Shown: positions 41,171 to 53,325 of the stretch, piece by piece | How the letters are laid out: each line of letters opens with the position of its first letter | Position numbering within the stretch: the first letter of the stretch is position 1 | Origin: Symbiodinium natans | Taxonomy: Eukaryota > Sar > Dinophyceae > Suessiales > Symbiodiniaceae | Direction of reading: 5' to 3' | Assembly: GCA_905221605.1 (NCBI GenBank) | Contig: CAJNDS010001624.1 | Coordinates: 207,501 to 271,500 of the forward strand | Length of the DNA: 64,000 nucleotides | Program-made: the position numbers and the translations under genes | The notes under the pieces: generated by a model | The model's input: the letters and a program-made list of their open reading frames with translations, nothing else | What the model was told of the DNA's origin: nothing | Databases searched by the model: none

Positions 41171-43530
41171 TACCGAGTGTATAAACCGCGGTCCGGAGCT
41201 GTCGCTGAACCCGGAAGTGCACGCACACCACGGTCTAGCATATACCGGACCCGGAACTGCACATACATATAACGGTTCTCAGCATAAGTTCTTATTGGCA
41301 GTAAGCAAATAGCCCCCATCTGTCATTATCGACAGGCTGTTATAAATTTTGAAGGCGACAGTGTCCTGAGAAGGCCAGGCGTAGATGTCTGTGGAGCGCC
41401 GATCCTGGAGTTAGAATACTCACCGGACAGTGTCTAATACGATCATACTGATATATGTGCACAAACATAAGTATCAGGTATATATATATGTATAATACAA
41501 CGGTCCGGAGCTTTTACCGAACCGGGAAGTCTACGCACGCCACGGTCCAGCATACAGCGGACCCGGCCCACAAGGGATATGCGTATGTATACGTGTATAA
41601 ACCACGGTCCGGAGCTTTCGCCGAACCCGGAAAAGCATGCACACCACGGTCCAGCATATACTGGACCCGGAAGTGCACATACATATAATGGTAGACAAGG
41701 GATATGGGTATGTGTATGCGTATAAATCACGGTCCGGAGCTTTCGCCGAATCCGGCACCACGGTCCAGCATATACCGGACCCGGAACTGCACACACATAT
41801 AACGGTAGACAAGGGATATGGGTATGTATATGTGTATAAACCACGGTCCGGAGTTTTCGCCGAACCTGGAAGGGCATGCGCACCACGGTCCAGCACATAC
41901 CGGACCCGGAACTGCACATACATATAACGGTTCTCAGCATAAGTTCTTCTTGGCAGTAAGCAAATAGCCCCCATCTGTCACTATCTGCAGGTTCTGTAGT
42001 GAATTTTGAAGGCCACAGTGTCCTGAGAAGGCCAGGCGTACATGTCTGTGTAGCGCCGATCTTGGAGTTAGAATACTCCCCAGAAAGTGTATAATACCAT
42101 CGTATTGATAGATGTGCACAGACATAGGTATAAGTATATGTATAATACCACGGTCCGGAGCTTTCACCGAACCCGGAAGTCTACGCACGCCACGGTCCAG
42201 CATACAGCGGACCCGGTACACAAAGGATACACGTATGTATATGTGTATAAACCACGGTCCGGAGCTTTCGCCGAACCCGGCAGGGCTTGCACACCACGGT
42301 CCAGCATATATACCGGACCCGGAACTGCACATACATATAATGAATGGTGGACAAGCGATACGCGTATGTATATGTGTATAAACCACGGTCCGAAGCTTTC
42401 GCCGAACCCGGAAGGGCATGCACACCACGGTCCAGAACACACCGGACCCGGAACTGCACACACATATAACGGTAGACAAGGGATATGGGTAGGTATATGT
42501 GTATAAACCACGGTCCGGAGCTGTCGCTGAACCCGGAAGTGCATGCATACCACGGTCCAGCACATACCGGACCCGGAACTGCACACACATATAACGGTAG
42601 ACAAGGGATATGGGTATGTATATGTGTATAAACCACGGTCCGGAGTTTTCGCCGAACCTGGAAGGGCATGCGCACCACGGTCCAGCACATACCGGACCCG
42701 GAACTGCACATACATATAACGGTTCTCAGCATAAGTTCTTCTTGGCAGTAAGCAAATAGCCCCCATCTGTCACTATCTGCAGGTTCTGTAATGAATTTTG
42801 AAGGCCACAGTGTCCTGAGAAGGCCAGGCGTACATGTCTGTGTAGCGCCGATCCTGGAGTTAGAATACTCCCCAGAAAGTGTATAATACCATCGTATTGA
42901 TAGATGTGCACAGACATAGGTATAAGTATATGTATAATACCACGGTCCGGAGCTTTCACCGAACCCGGAAGTCTACGCACGCCACGGTCCAGCATACAGC
43001 GGACCCGGTACACAAAGGATACACGTATGTATATGTGTATAAACCACGGTCCGGAGCTTTCGCCGAACCCGGCAGGGCTTGCCCGCCACGGTCCAGCATA
43101 TATACCGGACCCGGAACTGCACATACATATAATGAATGGTGGACAAGCGATACGCGTATGTATATGTGTATAAACCACGGTCCGAAGCTTTCGCCGAACC
43201 CGGAAGGGCATGCACACCACGGTCCAGAACACACCGGACCCGGAACTGCACACACATATAACGGTAGACAAGGGATATGGGTATGTATATGTGTGTAAAC
43301 CACGGTCCGGACCTTTCGCCGAACCCGGAAAAGCATGCACACCACGGTCCAGCACATACCGGACCCGGAACTGCACATACATAGAATGGTAGACAAGGGA
43401 TATGGGTATGTATATGTGTATAAACCACGGTCCGGAGCTTTCGCCGAACCCGGACAGGCATGCAAACCACGGTCCAGCACATACCGGACCCGGAACTGCA
43501 CATACAAATAACTTTAACGGTTTTGAGCAT
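41170..43530. repeat. Higher-order satellite, basic unit about 100-130 bp
   Basis: Unit words: ACCACGGTCCGGAGCTTTCG, CCGAACCCGGAAGGGCATGC, ACCACGGTCCAGCACATACC, GGACCCGGAACTGCACATAC, then GGTAGACAAGGGATATGGG and GTATATGTGTATAAACC. About fifteen units. A non-unit segment (GGTTCTCAGCATAAGTTCTT.. to ..TGTATAATACC) interrupts at about 41276, 41930 and 42722, and the last two blocks repeat with a 792-base period. Long open frames on both strands are repeat artefacts. Confidence 0.9.
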
Positions 43531-43624
43531 AACGGCTCGCCTGAAAGCGGCGGGGGCACGAAAAAAAAATTGCGAGAGTTTAACCTGGGCGGAGACCCAA
43601 TTTTACACCGAAAAGATTGCGTCC

Positions 43625-43890
43625 CAGGAGGGCGGCCGGCTCGCCTAAGGGCGGCCGGCTCGCCTAAGAGCGGCCGGCTCGCCTGAGGGCGGCCGGTGCG
43701 CCTAGCGCGCCTAGGGCGGCCGGCTCGCCTGAGGGCGGCCGGTGCGCCTAGCGCGCCTAAGGGCGGCCGGCTCGCCTGAGGGCGGCTGGTGCGCCTAGCG
43801 CGCCTAAGGGCGGCCGGCTCGCCTGAGGGCGGCCGGCGCGCCTAGCACGCCTAAGGGCGGCCAGCTCGCCTCAGGGCGGCTGGCTCACCT
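43625..43890. repeat. GC-rich 47-bp satellite
   Basis: Unit built from GGGCGGCCGGCTCGCCTGAG and GGGCGGCCGGTGCGCCTAGC and GCGCCTAA. About five full units with point changes. CGGCCG palindromes occur about every 20-27 bases. Confidence 0.9.
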
Positions 43891-43949
43891 TTTCTGGTGA
43901 GTGTGGTTCGTGGCCGCCTTTCAATTAACAAATGAATACTATTCGCAAT

Positions 43950-45790
43950 TTAAACACTTTTTAACTGTTTAAACTGTTGAAACTGCGCCTTCCTTTTGCA
44001 GTTTAAACACTTTAAACACTTTAAATATTTAAAAAGTTTAAACTGTTTAAACTGCGCCTTCTATTCGCAGTTTAAACAGTTTAAACACTTTAAATATTTA
44101 AAAAGTTTAAACTGTTTAAACTGCGCCTTCTATTGGCAGTTTAAACAGTTTAAACACTTTAAATATTTAAAAAGATTAAAAAGTTTAAACTGTTTAAAGT
44201 GTTTAAACTGCAAATCGTCCAGAAAAAGCACTACAGAATTCAAAAAAATGGAAAGCTTAAAACTCGGCTTTTTGAAACGATTTGCAGTTTAAACAGTTTA
44301 AACAGTTTAAACACTTTAAACACTTTAAATATTTAAAAAGTTTAAACTGTTTAAACTGCGCCTTCTATTCGCAGTTTAAACACTTTAAACACTTTAAATA
44401 TTTAAAAAGTTTAAACTGTTTAAACTGCGCCTTCTATTCGCAGTTTAAACACTTTAAACACTTTTAATATTTAAAAAGTTTAAACTGTTTAAACTGCGCC
44501 TTCTATTCGCAGTTTAAACAGTTTAAACACTTTAAATATTTAAAAAGATTAAAAAGTTTAAACTGTTTAAAGTGTTTAAACTGCAAATCGTCCAGAAAAA
44601 GCACTACAGAATTGAAAAGATGTAAAGCTTAAAACTCGGCTTTTTGAAACGATTTGCAGTTTAAACAGTTTAAACAGTTTAAACACTTTAAACACTTTAA
44701 ATATTTTAAAAGTTTAAACTGTTTAAACTGCGCCTTCTATTCGCAGTTTAAACAGTTTAAACACTTTAAATATTTAAGAAGTTTAAACTGTTTAAACTGC
44801 GCCTTCTATTGGCAGTTTAAACAGTTTAAACACTTTAAATATTTAAAAAGATTAAAAAGTTTAAACTGTTTAAAGTGTTTAAACTGCAAATCGTCCAGAA
44901 AAAGCACTACAGAATTGAAAAGATGTAAAGCTTAAAACTCGGCTTTTTGAAACGATTTGCAGTTTAAACAGTTTAAACAGTTTAAACACTTTAAACACTT
45001 TAAATATTTAAAAAGTTTAAACTGTTTAAACTGCGCCTTCTATTCGCAGTTTAAACACTTTAAACACTTTAAATATTTAAAAAGTTTAAACTGTTTAAAC
45101 TGCGCCTTCTATTCGCAGTTTAAACAGTTTAAACACTTTAAATATTTAAAAAGATTAAAAAGTTTAAACTGTTTAAAGTGTTTAAACTGCAAATCGTCCA
45201 GAAAAAGCACTACAGAATTGAAAAGATGTAAAGCTTGAAACTCGGCTTTTTGAAACGATTTGCAGTTTAAACAGTTTAAACAGTTTAAACACTTTAAACA
45301 CTTTAAATATTTTAAAAGTTTAAACTGTTTAAACTGCGCCTTCTATTCGCAGTTTAAACACTTTAAACACTTTAAATATTTAAAAAGTTTAAACTGTTTA
45401 AACTGCGCCTTCTATTCGCAGTTTAAACAGTTTAAACACTTTAAATATTTAAAAAGATTAAAAAGTTTAAACTGTTTAAAGTGTTTAAACTGCAAATCGT
45501 CCAGAAAAAGCACTACAGAATTGAAAAAATGTAAAGCTTAAAACTCGGCTTTTTGAAACGATTTGCAGTTTAAACAGTTTAAACAGTTTAAACACTTTAA
45601 ACACTTTAAATATTTAAAAAGTTTAAACTGTTTAAACTGCGCCTTCTATTCGCAGTTTAAACAGTTTAAACACTTTAAATATTAAAAATATTTAAACTGT
45701 TTAAACTGCGCCTTCCTTTTGCAGTTTAAACAGTTGAAACACTTTAAATATTTAAACTATTCAAACTGTTTAAACTGCGCCTTCAAGGCC
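43950..45790. repeat. AT-rich palindromic GTTTAAAC satellite with a 303-bp higher-order unit
   Basis: Basic unit about 68 bases: GCAGTTTAAACAGTTTAAAC, ACTTTAAATATTTAAAAA, GTTTAAACTGTTTAAACTGC, then CGCCTTCTATTC. Each unit is an imperfect palindrome about 58 bases long. Larger units starting near 44654, 44957, 45260 and 45563 are spaced 303 bases and include a non-palindromic part (AAATCGTCCAGAAAAAGCAC..CTCGGCTTTTTGAAACGATT). FKQFKHFKYLKSLNCLNC open frames are artefacts. Confidence 0.95.
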
Positions 45791-45998
45791 CGCACTTTAA
45801 TCAGTTTTATCTTTTTAAATAGCACAGGGCACCCGTCAAATAGAGCATAAAGGTCTACCTTACATACACATATATATATATATGTGACTTATTCATTTAA
45901 AAACAGATTGTTGCCCACAGCCCTGAAACCGAAGCACGCCAAGCCATTCCCAAGCAGCCCGACGATTCTTCGCTCAACAGTCTTGGTGTGCTCCACCC

Positions 45999-46029
<31 letters not shown>

Positions 46030-46290
46030 AAAACAAAACAACATAGTAAATATATATATATATAGATAAATATATACATATGTACATTTTCACACACATA
46101 TATACTTTATATACTAATCAAGTATGGGAGTTCTGGTATAAAAAGTAGCAGTTATGGTTGAGAGATTTCCCCTCAGATTCCCAAACCCTCAACCAAGACT
46201 CCACCGCCCGTGCACCCGTCTTTGCCGCTTCCAGTGGTGTAGCGGTGTTGGAGGTGTGACGAGGTGTGGGACTTGTGCTGTTTGTTTTGC
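45791..46290. other. Spacer with C22/A13 homopolymers and TATATA repeats
   Basis: A run of more than 20 Cs followed by about 13 As at 45997-46033, then TATATATAG/ATACATATG. No gene supported. CCCTAAA arrays resume at 46296. Confidence 0.6.
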
Positions 46291-46504
46291 CGAAAAACCC
46301 TAAACCCTAAACCCTACACCCTACACCCTAAACCCTAAACCCCGAAAATCGAAAACCTCGAAAATCGAAAACCCTTTTGAACCCAACCCATGTGTGCATC
46401 TGGATCCTCACTCCTGCACCCTAAACCCTAAACCCTTATTCGAGGGTCCAGGGTTGTGCTCCGTACAAGGTCATCTTCTCTTCACAACGTACCCCAAAAC
46501 CCTA

Positions 46505-46624
46505 CTTGAGGGTTCATGGGTATTGGGTAGTTACAAGTAGGGTTGTATACGAAGTAAAGTAACCTGTGCGATAACCTCAAATAGGAGTTCTACAACCCTA
46601 CGTATAGCTACCCATGAACCTCAT
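46505..46624. mobile_element. Introner-like element, family A, copy 7
   Basis: Left CTTGAGGGTTCATGGGTA; right GTATAGCTACCCATGAACCT. Confidence 0.75.
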
Positions 46625-47239
46625 GGTAAGCCCCTAAAGGTCTATCCTCCGTTCCGTTGCCTAAATGATATATACCTATACAGATGCATGCCCTTCATTG
46701 TAGGGCTGCATGGCACTATGTCGGGTAGATTTAGGGTCCCAGCTATCTGTTTTAGGCCGCAAGTCATATTGGGGCTGGGCAAATGTGCTGTGCTCGAAGC
46801 GAAACATAGCGAAACCGGGGCGAAGAAGAAGCCGGATGCAATGAGCGAAATTAGGTTATAAGTCCCTTAACTAGAGCTAGTTAGTAAGAGGGCCCCTCCT
46901 TGTAAGCTTTCTTCTCCACCAACCTACACCACAGTTTTGAATCATCAAACCTAATATCTGTTGTTTGAACTTTATGAGCCGTCTGCTCCTCTGATAGATA
47001 GCCCTAAGCCCTCAACCCTTAGACAGCAAGCATCACGTAAGGATCCCACTTCAGAGCACGCCGGTGCTTCTTGTTCGACTCCTGCACGAGCTGTGGGCTT
47101 ATGGTTTTTAGGGTTTAGGGTCTAGGCTTAGTTAGGGTTTGGAGTTTGAGAGGGTTCAGGGCTTTGTGCCACTCGCCAAGCAGACTCACCACACTGCAGC
47201 ACCGCGCATGGAAACGGAGACCAATACACCATTTCTCCC

Positions 47240-47580
47240 CAACACTGTTTAGGGTTTAGGGTTTACGGTTTAGGGTTTAGGGTTTAGGGTTTGCACTCCA
47301 AGCACCGCGGTCACCGTATTGCTTGGAGGTTGAGTTTGTAGGAGCGAAATTTGGGTTTGTCACTTTTTTTGAAAATGCGTGAGGATTCATTCCACGTGCA
47401 AATCGGAGAAGTGGTACGGCTGCCTAGAGGTTCCGCCTCATCCAGCGATGCAAAAGCTACTGGGGAACCCATTTTTCGAAGGGGCCGAAAAATTGACAGC
47501 ATCCATGGCAGGCCTTACACAGCTGGTGAGCGCCCTAGAAATGCTGCAAAACGTCTGAACCCCACGCTGGGTTAAAAGTA
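47240..47580. other. TTTAGGG array (47248-47293) and an unassigned open segment
   Basis: The array is followed by a segment open on both strands (plus: KMREDSFHVQIGEVVRLPRG; minus: LSIFRPLRKMGSPVAFASLD). Either could be an exon; no family is recognised. Confidence 0.35.
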
Positions 47581-47804
47581 GGATTAGGATTTACTGAGGT
47601 TTCCGAGTTGACTTTAAGGGTCTCAAGATTTGAGGGCATAGGGGTCTACGGAAAACGTAGGGTCTCTGTGCTTGAAAACAAGTAGATATACCCAATAAGG
47701 GAAGCGCGTTCTGCTGTTACAAAGGGCTCAATAGCCGTTGCTGTACGTAGCGAAGAGAACAGGCTTTATCCCCTCACCTGACCCCACTCCTGAGAACTAA
47801 AACC

Positions 47805-48061
47805 ATGGGGACCAAATGAACCCCGACATTGGAATCATATACGCTATGCTAGCTACCCTTTTGTAAGGTGCATGGCCATAAACCCTCTTAGGCTTTACAA
47901 GGAACTGAACTTGCAAGATTTTAATTTAAGACTTAAGTGACAGATGGAACCCCACTTGCATGCTCACGGGTAGCTATAGGTAAGGTAAGCTTTATCATAA
48001 CCTGAATTAAGGTACTTATAACCCTACTTACAGCCATGTAAGCTACCCATGAACCTTCAAG
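47805..48061. mobile_element. Family H remnant followed by a family A element
   Basis: Family H left end CATGGGGACCAAATGAACCC at 47805; right end lost. Family A copy 8 spans 47955-48061 with CTTGCATGCTCACGGGTAG and CTACCCATGAACCTTCAAG. Confidence 0.65.
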
Positions 48062-48783
48062 AAAGCCTGAACTAGAAATGCAAGCGACCTCACTGTCGCT
48101 AGGCCCAGCCCTATTGGGCTTGGGGTGGTTTAGGGTTTAAGTTTAGGATTTAGGGCTTAGGTCCTAGGTATGTAGATTTCTATCAGCCGGTAAACTACTA
48201 TTTTTGGGGCCCACAGCTCCCTATTGTGGTGGTAAACTCCTTGAGGTAACTAACCCTAAACCCGTCTGGTGGAGGTTCAGGTGTACTCACCCGAACACGT
48301 GACCCCAAACCCTAAACCCTGCAACTGGGCTTGAGGACTAGCCAGATTCAAGATGGAGGTGGGTGTCAGGCTTTCGCTCCCACTTGTAAACCCTAAACCC
48401 TAAACCCTAAACTCTAAGCTCTAAACCCTTGTCAGCAGCTGGGGGCAGCGCTGGGCACGGCATGGCACGTCCACGAGGGCGCATCTACACAGAGCGTCCT
48501 GCACATGGCTTAGGGCTACTTTGATGTCAGCCGTCTCTTAGGGGTTGGGTTGTGGGGCTTCGGGTTGAAGGGCGACGTCTCTTAGGGGGTTGGGTTTTGG
48601 GGCTTAGGGTTGAAGGGCGACGTTTGTTTTTTGAGAGGGGTTGTGTTCCACATTAGGGGGGGGGGGGGCTGGGGGACAGTCACTTTATTTTCACCGGGAG
48701 TTCGAATTTGCACAAGTCATCTACGTACAGTGAACAGGCATATATGACTTAAAGTGACCCCCAGATCTCACGCTTCGGCCCTA

Positions 48784-48895
48784 TGGGGGTTTACGAGAAT
48801 AGGGGACCCCCAATAGATCCCTAAATCGTAGGATTTCCTTATAACAAGAACCCCAAGAAGGTACCCCGAATTTAGGGAAGCCCCCCCCCCCCCCC
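48784..48895. mobile_element. Introner-like element, family D, copy 4, with C16 tract
   Basis: TIRs GGGGGTTTACGAGAATAGGG and GTACCCCGAATTTAGGGAAG. Core TAGGATTTCCTTATAACAAG. Confidence 0.75.
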
Positions 48896-49482
48896 ATATA
48901 TAACGAAAGATTGCTCCCAAGCAAGTGGGCAGAATGGGGGTAGCCCACTATCCAGCCTGGACCTTTTGTCATGGGATTGTTGTTTAGGTTTTAGGTTTTA
49001 GGGTTTAGGGTTTAGGGCTTAGAATATGCCGGCCCAAGCCCCAAACCTCCAGATTTTCAAGAAATCGCGCCCATTCTTAGCATCTTTAACTCATTTTTTT
49101 GCCTCCGGGCTCTGATGAAAAACAAAAAACCCCTAGGCCCTACATTCTAAAGGCCGGTGGCCTCTTTATCTGTAACCTTTATACCTTAATATAACCCCTA
49201 GATACCCGAAAAAGAGCCCCGAATAGATGCCCCTAGAGAACAGAAGCCCTACTACATAAAGAGACCACCAACCCATATGAAGCAGGGTATATATTTCTTG
49301 TACCCCCAAAAGGACACCCGGCATATACACTCACCAATAACGGTAAAATAAACCCTGTTTCATATAAGCCCTACACCTTAACGGTCCTGGCGGTGGGATA
49401 GCCGGTCCCATCACACATCATGGCGTCCGGCACGGGGGTGGCAGCTCAGGGGGGTTGAGGTTCATGAAGTTCATATGAGGCT

Positions 49483-49695
49483 TAGGGTCTAAACCCTAAA
49501 CCCTAAACCCCTAAACCCTCAACCCGAAACCCTAAACCCTAAACCCTCACCCTAAGCCCTAAGCCCTAAGCCCTAAGCCCTGAGCCCTAAGCCCTAAACC
49601 CTAAACCCTTACTTGATCTGGCTTTTCGGCATCGAACTCCCCCTAAGCCCTAAGCCCTAGGCCCTAGGCCCTAAGCCCTAAGCCCTAAACCCAGA
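49483..49695. repeat. CCCTAAA array with CCCTAAG sub-blocks
   Basis: CCCTAAA from 49488, then CCCTAAG units at 49551-49592, CCCTAAA, then a second CCCTAAG/CCCTAGG block at 49641-49690. Confidence 0.9.
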
Positions 49696-50712
49696 AGGCA
49701 GAGGTCGCATGGCTCAAGGAGGGTATGGGCCTAGCAGCCTCTGCAGGACGGATGGTATTTTTCGGTTGTTTATTTCTCTTTCTATTTTTTTAAATACTTA
49801 GGAGGTTCAAAACAATTCGGGGTTCAGGGAGGGAGTGTCGGGCTGTGTAGGGGTTTGGGACCTAAGCCTGGGAATAGTACAAGGGTACAATTTTGTGTTT
49901 AAAGCAGTTTAGAAGGGCACCTAACCCTGGCATAAGCTTCAACTTCTGGGTCCCAGGAGCAATACACGGCTTTAGGGTCTCTTGCTTCTCCAATAACCAA
50001 GGAATACAAATGGGTAAGTTTCACTAATCCTACTAGTATGGACACCCAAAAAGTTTAAAGTTCAACCTTTGGCTAAGTAAGGTTTTAAAGCTCGGGCCGC
50101 GTCGGGAGGTGAGCTTGGCGGGCTTCTCGTGCAGGAGTTGGAATTTAGTGTTTTGGCTCTTCTGGTTTGGGCAGAAACCACAAATCCCGCATCAACCCAA
50201 AACCCTGGACCTTGTGGACATTTCACAACCACAAACCCATTTCACATCTGCAAACCCTAAAGCTCAAAGGCTAGAGGTGCAAAGCCCGCCTATGCTGACT
50301 TAGGCCTAAAACCGGAACACTTCCCTCCTAAGTCCTGCAGTACAGAGTTTCAGAAAGGCTGTTATTGTTGAGTGCTCCATCCAAACACGCCTCAGGGGGT
50401 ATCTGAACGGTTCTGAAGATCTGCTCAAGCTTGTGGACCCTGGCTTCCTGTATAGGCAGGCACTTCAGAGGCAACTTGCCCGTTAAACAACCAAAACGAA
50501 CCCTGTCGCAACAAATGCCGAGCCAAAACTTATGCAGCAACCATGTGCCCCAACCCTGAATCTTGGCATGCTGCACACCTTCGTGGGCACCCTCAACACA
50601 TGCCTTCCCCCGTTCCCCGGCCCAGGACGACCCCCTGAGGGAAGGGTAGCGCACCGGTACGATGTCTTCTTCTGACCGTGATGATGGGATCAGTAATGAT
50701 CATTATAAGGTA

Positions 50713-50814
50713 CGTAGTTGTCCAGTACCTGGGGGAACTAAAGGTTAACCTTTGGGATTATAAGGGTATTAAATTACCCCAAGAAGGTTAAAGGCTGCAT
50801 ACTCTACTACTAAG
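50713..50814. mobile_element. Introner-like element, family F, copy 3
   Basis: TIRs CGTAGTTGTCCAGTACCTGG and GCATACTCTACTACTAAG; intact and unexpanded core. It lies downstream of an ankyrin exon on the minus strand. Confidence 0.8.
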
Positions 50815-50848
50815 GGCCGGGGTTGAGGGTTTCGGCACAGGGCGGCAC

Positions 50849-50935
50849 TTCGCAGACGTGGGCATGGCCGCTCTGCGCAGCAATGTGGAGGGCCTCCGGC
50901 GTGGTTGAGTCTGCGGCTTCCCGATTGAGAGAGTT
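50849..50935 (-). CDS. Ankyrin-repeat exon
   Basis: The minus strand reads NSLNREAADSTTPEALHIAA then QSGHAHVCE. TPEALHIAAQSGHAHVCE is an ankyrin repeat core. A GT follows GAA (TGCGAA|GTGCCG). A family F element begins about 35 bases further on. Confidence 0.55.
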
Positions 50936-51095
50936 GTGGGCTTCAAGGTTTCGGGTTTAGGGTTTGGGGTATTGCGCATTAGGCTGGGGTGCATGTGCGG
51001 GGCCGAACGCAGCTTGCATTTCCATGGTTTACATAGTGATGTGGGCCCATAGACGAAACCGTCAACCAGCCCGAGGACCTTCATTGTACGGCTAC

Positions 51096-51172
51096 GAGTT
51101 TTCCAGATTCTTGCGAAGAGCTCCTTGCAGACGAGCTGTGGAAGCTAGCTGTGCCAGGCAGATCCCGAAGGT
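51096..51172 (-). CDS. Probable exon in the ankyrin gene
   Basis: The minus strand reads FGICLAQLASTARLQGALRK then NLENS, a helical sequence bounded by CCTAAACC on its upstream side. It is probably part of the gene containing the exons at 50849 and 51212. Confidence 0.35.
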
Positions 51173-51211
51173 TTAGGAATCAGGGTTTAGGGTTTAGGGT
51201 GTACAACTAAC

Positions 51212-51342
51212 CTGTTGCCCCACTCAAACTTGAAGGTGCGGCAATCAGAGCAGTAGAACGCCTGGATGCCATTGACCCGACACAACCTGACAATACTCTC
51301 GTTAAAGGCCAGCGTAGAAGCACCCCTCAAAGACGAGCTGCG
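51212..51342 (-). CDS. Exon with a CxxC motif, family unknown
   Basis: The minus strand reads RSSSLRGASTLAFNESIVRL then CRVNGIQAFYCSDCRTFKFE then WGN, ending at a canonical CAACAG|GTTAGT donor. The paired cysteines (YCSDC) suggest a metal-binding knuckle. Array heptamers begin about 15 bases into the intron. Confidence 0.45.
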
Positions 51343-51515
51343 GATTTTTTGTTTTGAGTGTGTATTCGGGTTTAGGGCTTCGGCCCGCACACAACCCAGT
51401 CATGTGAAGGGAGGGAATCTGTCAAGGAAAAACAGCACGAGTCGCCCGTCTTTCCCTTTTCAAGGTTTGAGATTTGGAGTTGGGTGTTTTATGTCTTTTG
51501 GCATTCTGACCTATA

Positions 51516-51556
51516 ACCCAAAACCCTACTTATAGCTACCCGAATGAACCTTCAAG
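51516..51556. mobile_element. Right end of a family A element
   Basis: CTTATAGCTACCCGAATGAACCTTCAAG only; no left TIR within 200 bases. Confidence 0.6.
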
Positions 51557-52079
51557 TAGCTGAAGTTCGCACCGTTCGCCCGCAGCTGTCCAGGGCCCCG
51601 ATGTCGATGAAACGTGGATGCTCCAGCCTCGGCTCAACACCCCCCAGACCCTCGCATTTGACTGCAGATCTTATTGTATTGCATATTCTATTCTTAAACT
51701 ATGACATGATTATACAGTGACCCTTTATTATGATCTATTTTATTATATTGCATATGATCTTGTGCTACATAATCATCTTCTAGTTTAAAGAAGAAAACAA
51801 GCGCACTAACGACTAACAACATCGGGGTCCACAGCTCTCGCTCGCCAGAATCCTCTGCGTGCCACGCCGGGCCCAGTACAACTCCATGACCGCTTTTTCT
51901 TTGCCAACCCGCCAAGCGGACAAACCACGACTGCCGTTGGGGTTTAGGGTTTAGGGTTTAGGGTTCAGGGTTTAGGGTTTAGGGCTTAGGGTTTACAACA
52001 CCGACTCCCATCTCAGTGCACCGCAGAGCATGGCAAGCACCCGCCTGTCAAGCCGTGTCCAAACAAGCCCCATGGACTC

Positions 52080-52165
52080 GTGCCACAGCCCTAAACCCTA
52101 AACCCTAAACCCTCAACCCTAAACCCTAAACCCTAAACCCTAAACCCTAAACCCTAAACCCATTC
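52080..52165. repeat. CCCTAAA array, about 11 copies
   Basis: Nearly pure with one CCCTCAA. It faces the TTTAGGG array at 51938-51995. Confidence 0.95.
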
Positions 52166-52263
52166 TTAGTCTGGCTTTTCAGCATCGAACTCCTTAGCAA
52201 TACTACCAGCTACAAGTTCGAAGGCTGGTCTTCGAGCTGTTAGGGATCGGGGTCTACTTGGGC

Positions 52264-52375
52264 GATCGGGGACTTACGAAGTAGGATGGGGATATGAAGT
52301 AGGATAACCCAAATTAGGGTCCTTTTCAGGGTACCTAAAACTCGCCTTCGCACCTACCTGCTAAGTCCTCCGATC
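52264..52375. mobile_element. Introner-like element, family M, copy 1
   Basis: Ends GATCGGGGACTTACGAAGTA and CTGCTAAGTCCTCCGATC are inverted. Core AACCCAAATTAGGGTCC. Confidence 0.65.
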
Positions 52376-52594
52376 CTACAAGCAGTAGGGTTTAGGAGGA
52401 AGCTCACCCTAAACCCTATACCCAAAACCCAAAACCCTAAACCCTATACCCTGAACCCTAAACCCGAAACCTTAAACCCTCGAACCATCATCCCCCGAGT
52501 TCTCAAAAAACTCTGAGCTGGGGCGACCCCCGACTCAATGGTACTGTGCGGCCGCTTCTCAGCCTTCTTCCTTCTTCCCTTTTTGCAGATCTCG

Positions 52595-52596
52595 CC

Positions 52597-52651
<55 letters not shown>

Positions 52652-52760
52652 TCCACACGCTTAACCCTCCCGAGGGAGGGTTGCCCCGAAAGGCGCAACA
52701 AAGCCCGTGGTCCTGTCTGACTGTCTCTCTCTCTCTCTCTCGCTCTCTCTCGCTCTCCGC
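52595..52760. repeat. (CT)n microsatellites
   Basis: CTCTCT at about 52598-52655 and 52720-52760, with a GAGGGAGGG/CCCTCCCG segment between. Confidence 0.9.
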
Positions 52761-53254
52761 TCCTGATCCACCTAGGGCAGCGTCTGTGCAACAGGCGAAA
52801 AACGGTCAGCTGTGAGACGTCTGCTGAATGTTCACTTTGTCTCCAGCTCTGACATACTCAGAACCCCACCCTTCCCCACATGATGACTATTGTGCCTCTT
52901 ATTCTTATTGTTTTTGCCGTTGTTGTTATTATTATTAGCATTCTTATGATTATGATTCTTCTTCTGCTTATGACTTGAAGCCCTGTTCGGAGCCTTAACC
53001 CTGAAGACCGCGACGCAACAACTCTGAATCCAAAATCCTCCCTGGCCCTCTACCTACACTTATACCCTAACCCTAAACCCTAAACCCTAAATCTTTTACA
53101 CCCTAAAACCCTGAACCCTAAACCCTAACCTGCGAATTGGGAGGAAAGGCCTGCTTTTCTGGTTCCGAAGCCCAGGCGCAAATTCCCCAAAAAAACCATG
53201 CGCAGATCGGGCCTGCCCGCGGCTTGCTGCCCAATGCCTGAGGGATGTTTTCAG

Positions 53255-53325
53255 AAAGTTTAGGGTTTAGGGTTTAGGGTTTAGGGTTTGGGGTTTAGGG
53301 TTTAGGGTTTAGGGTTTAGGGCGTC
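53255..53325. repeat. TTTAGGG array
   Basis: About nine units, one TTTGGGG. Confidence 0.95.

Noticed and set aside
41443-43559. Open frames of 140-280 codons on both strands of the 41-43.5 kb satellite
   Set aside because: They repeat with the satellite, occur in several frames at once, and have no non-repetitive core.
43996-45541. Open frames rich in FKQFKHFKYLKSLNCLNC
   Set aside because: Translation of the palindromic GTTTAAAC repeat.
43950-45790. CRISPR-like array
   Set aside because: Units are palindromic tandem satellite copies without unique spacers, and the context is eukaryotic.
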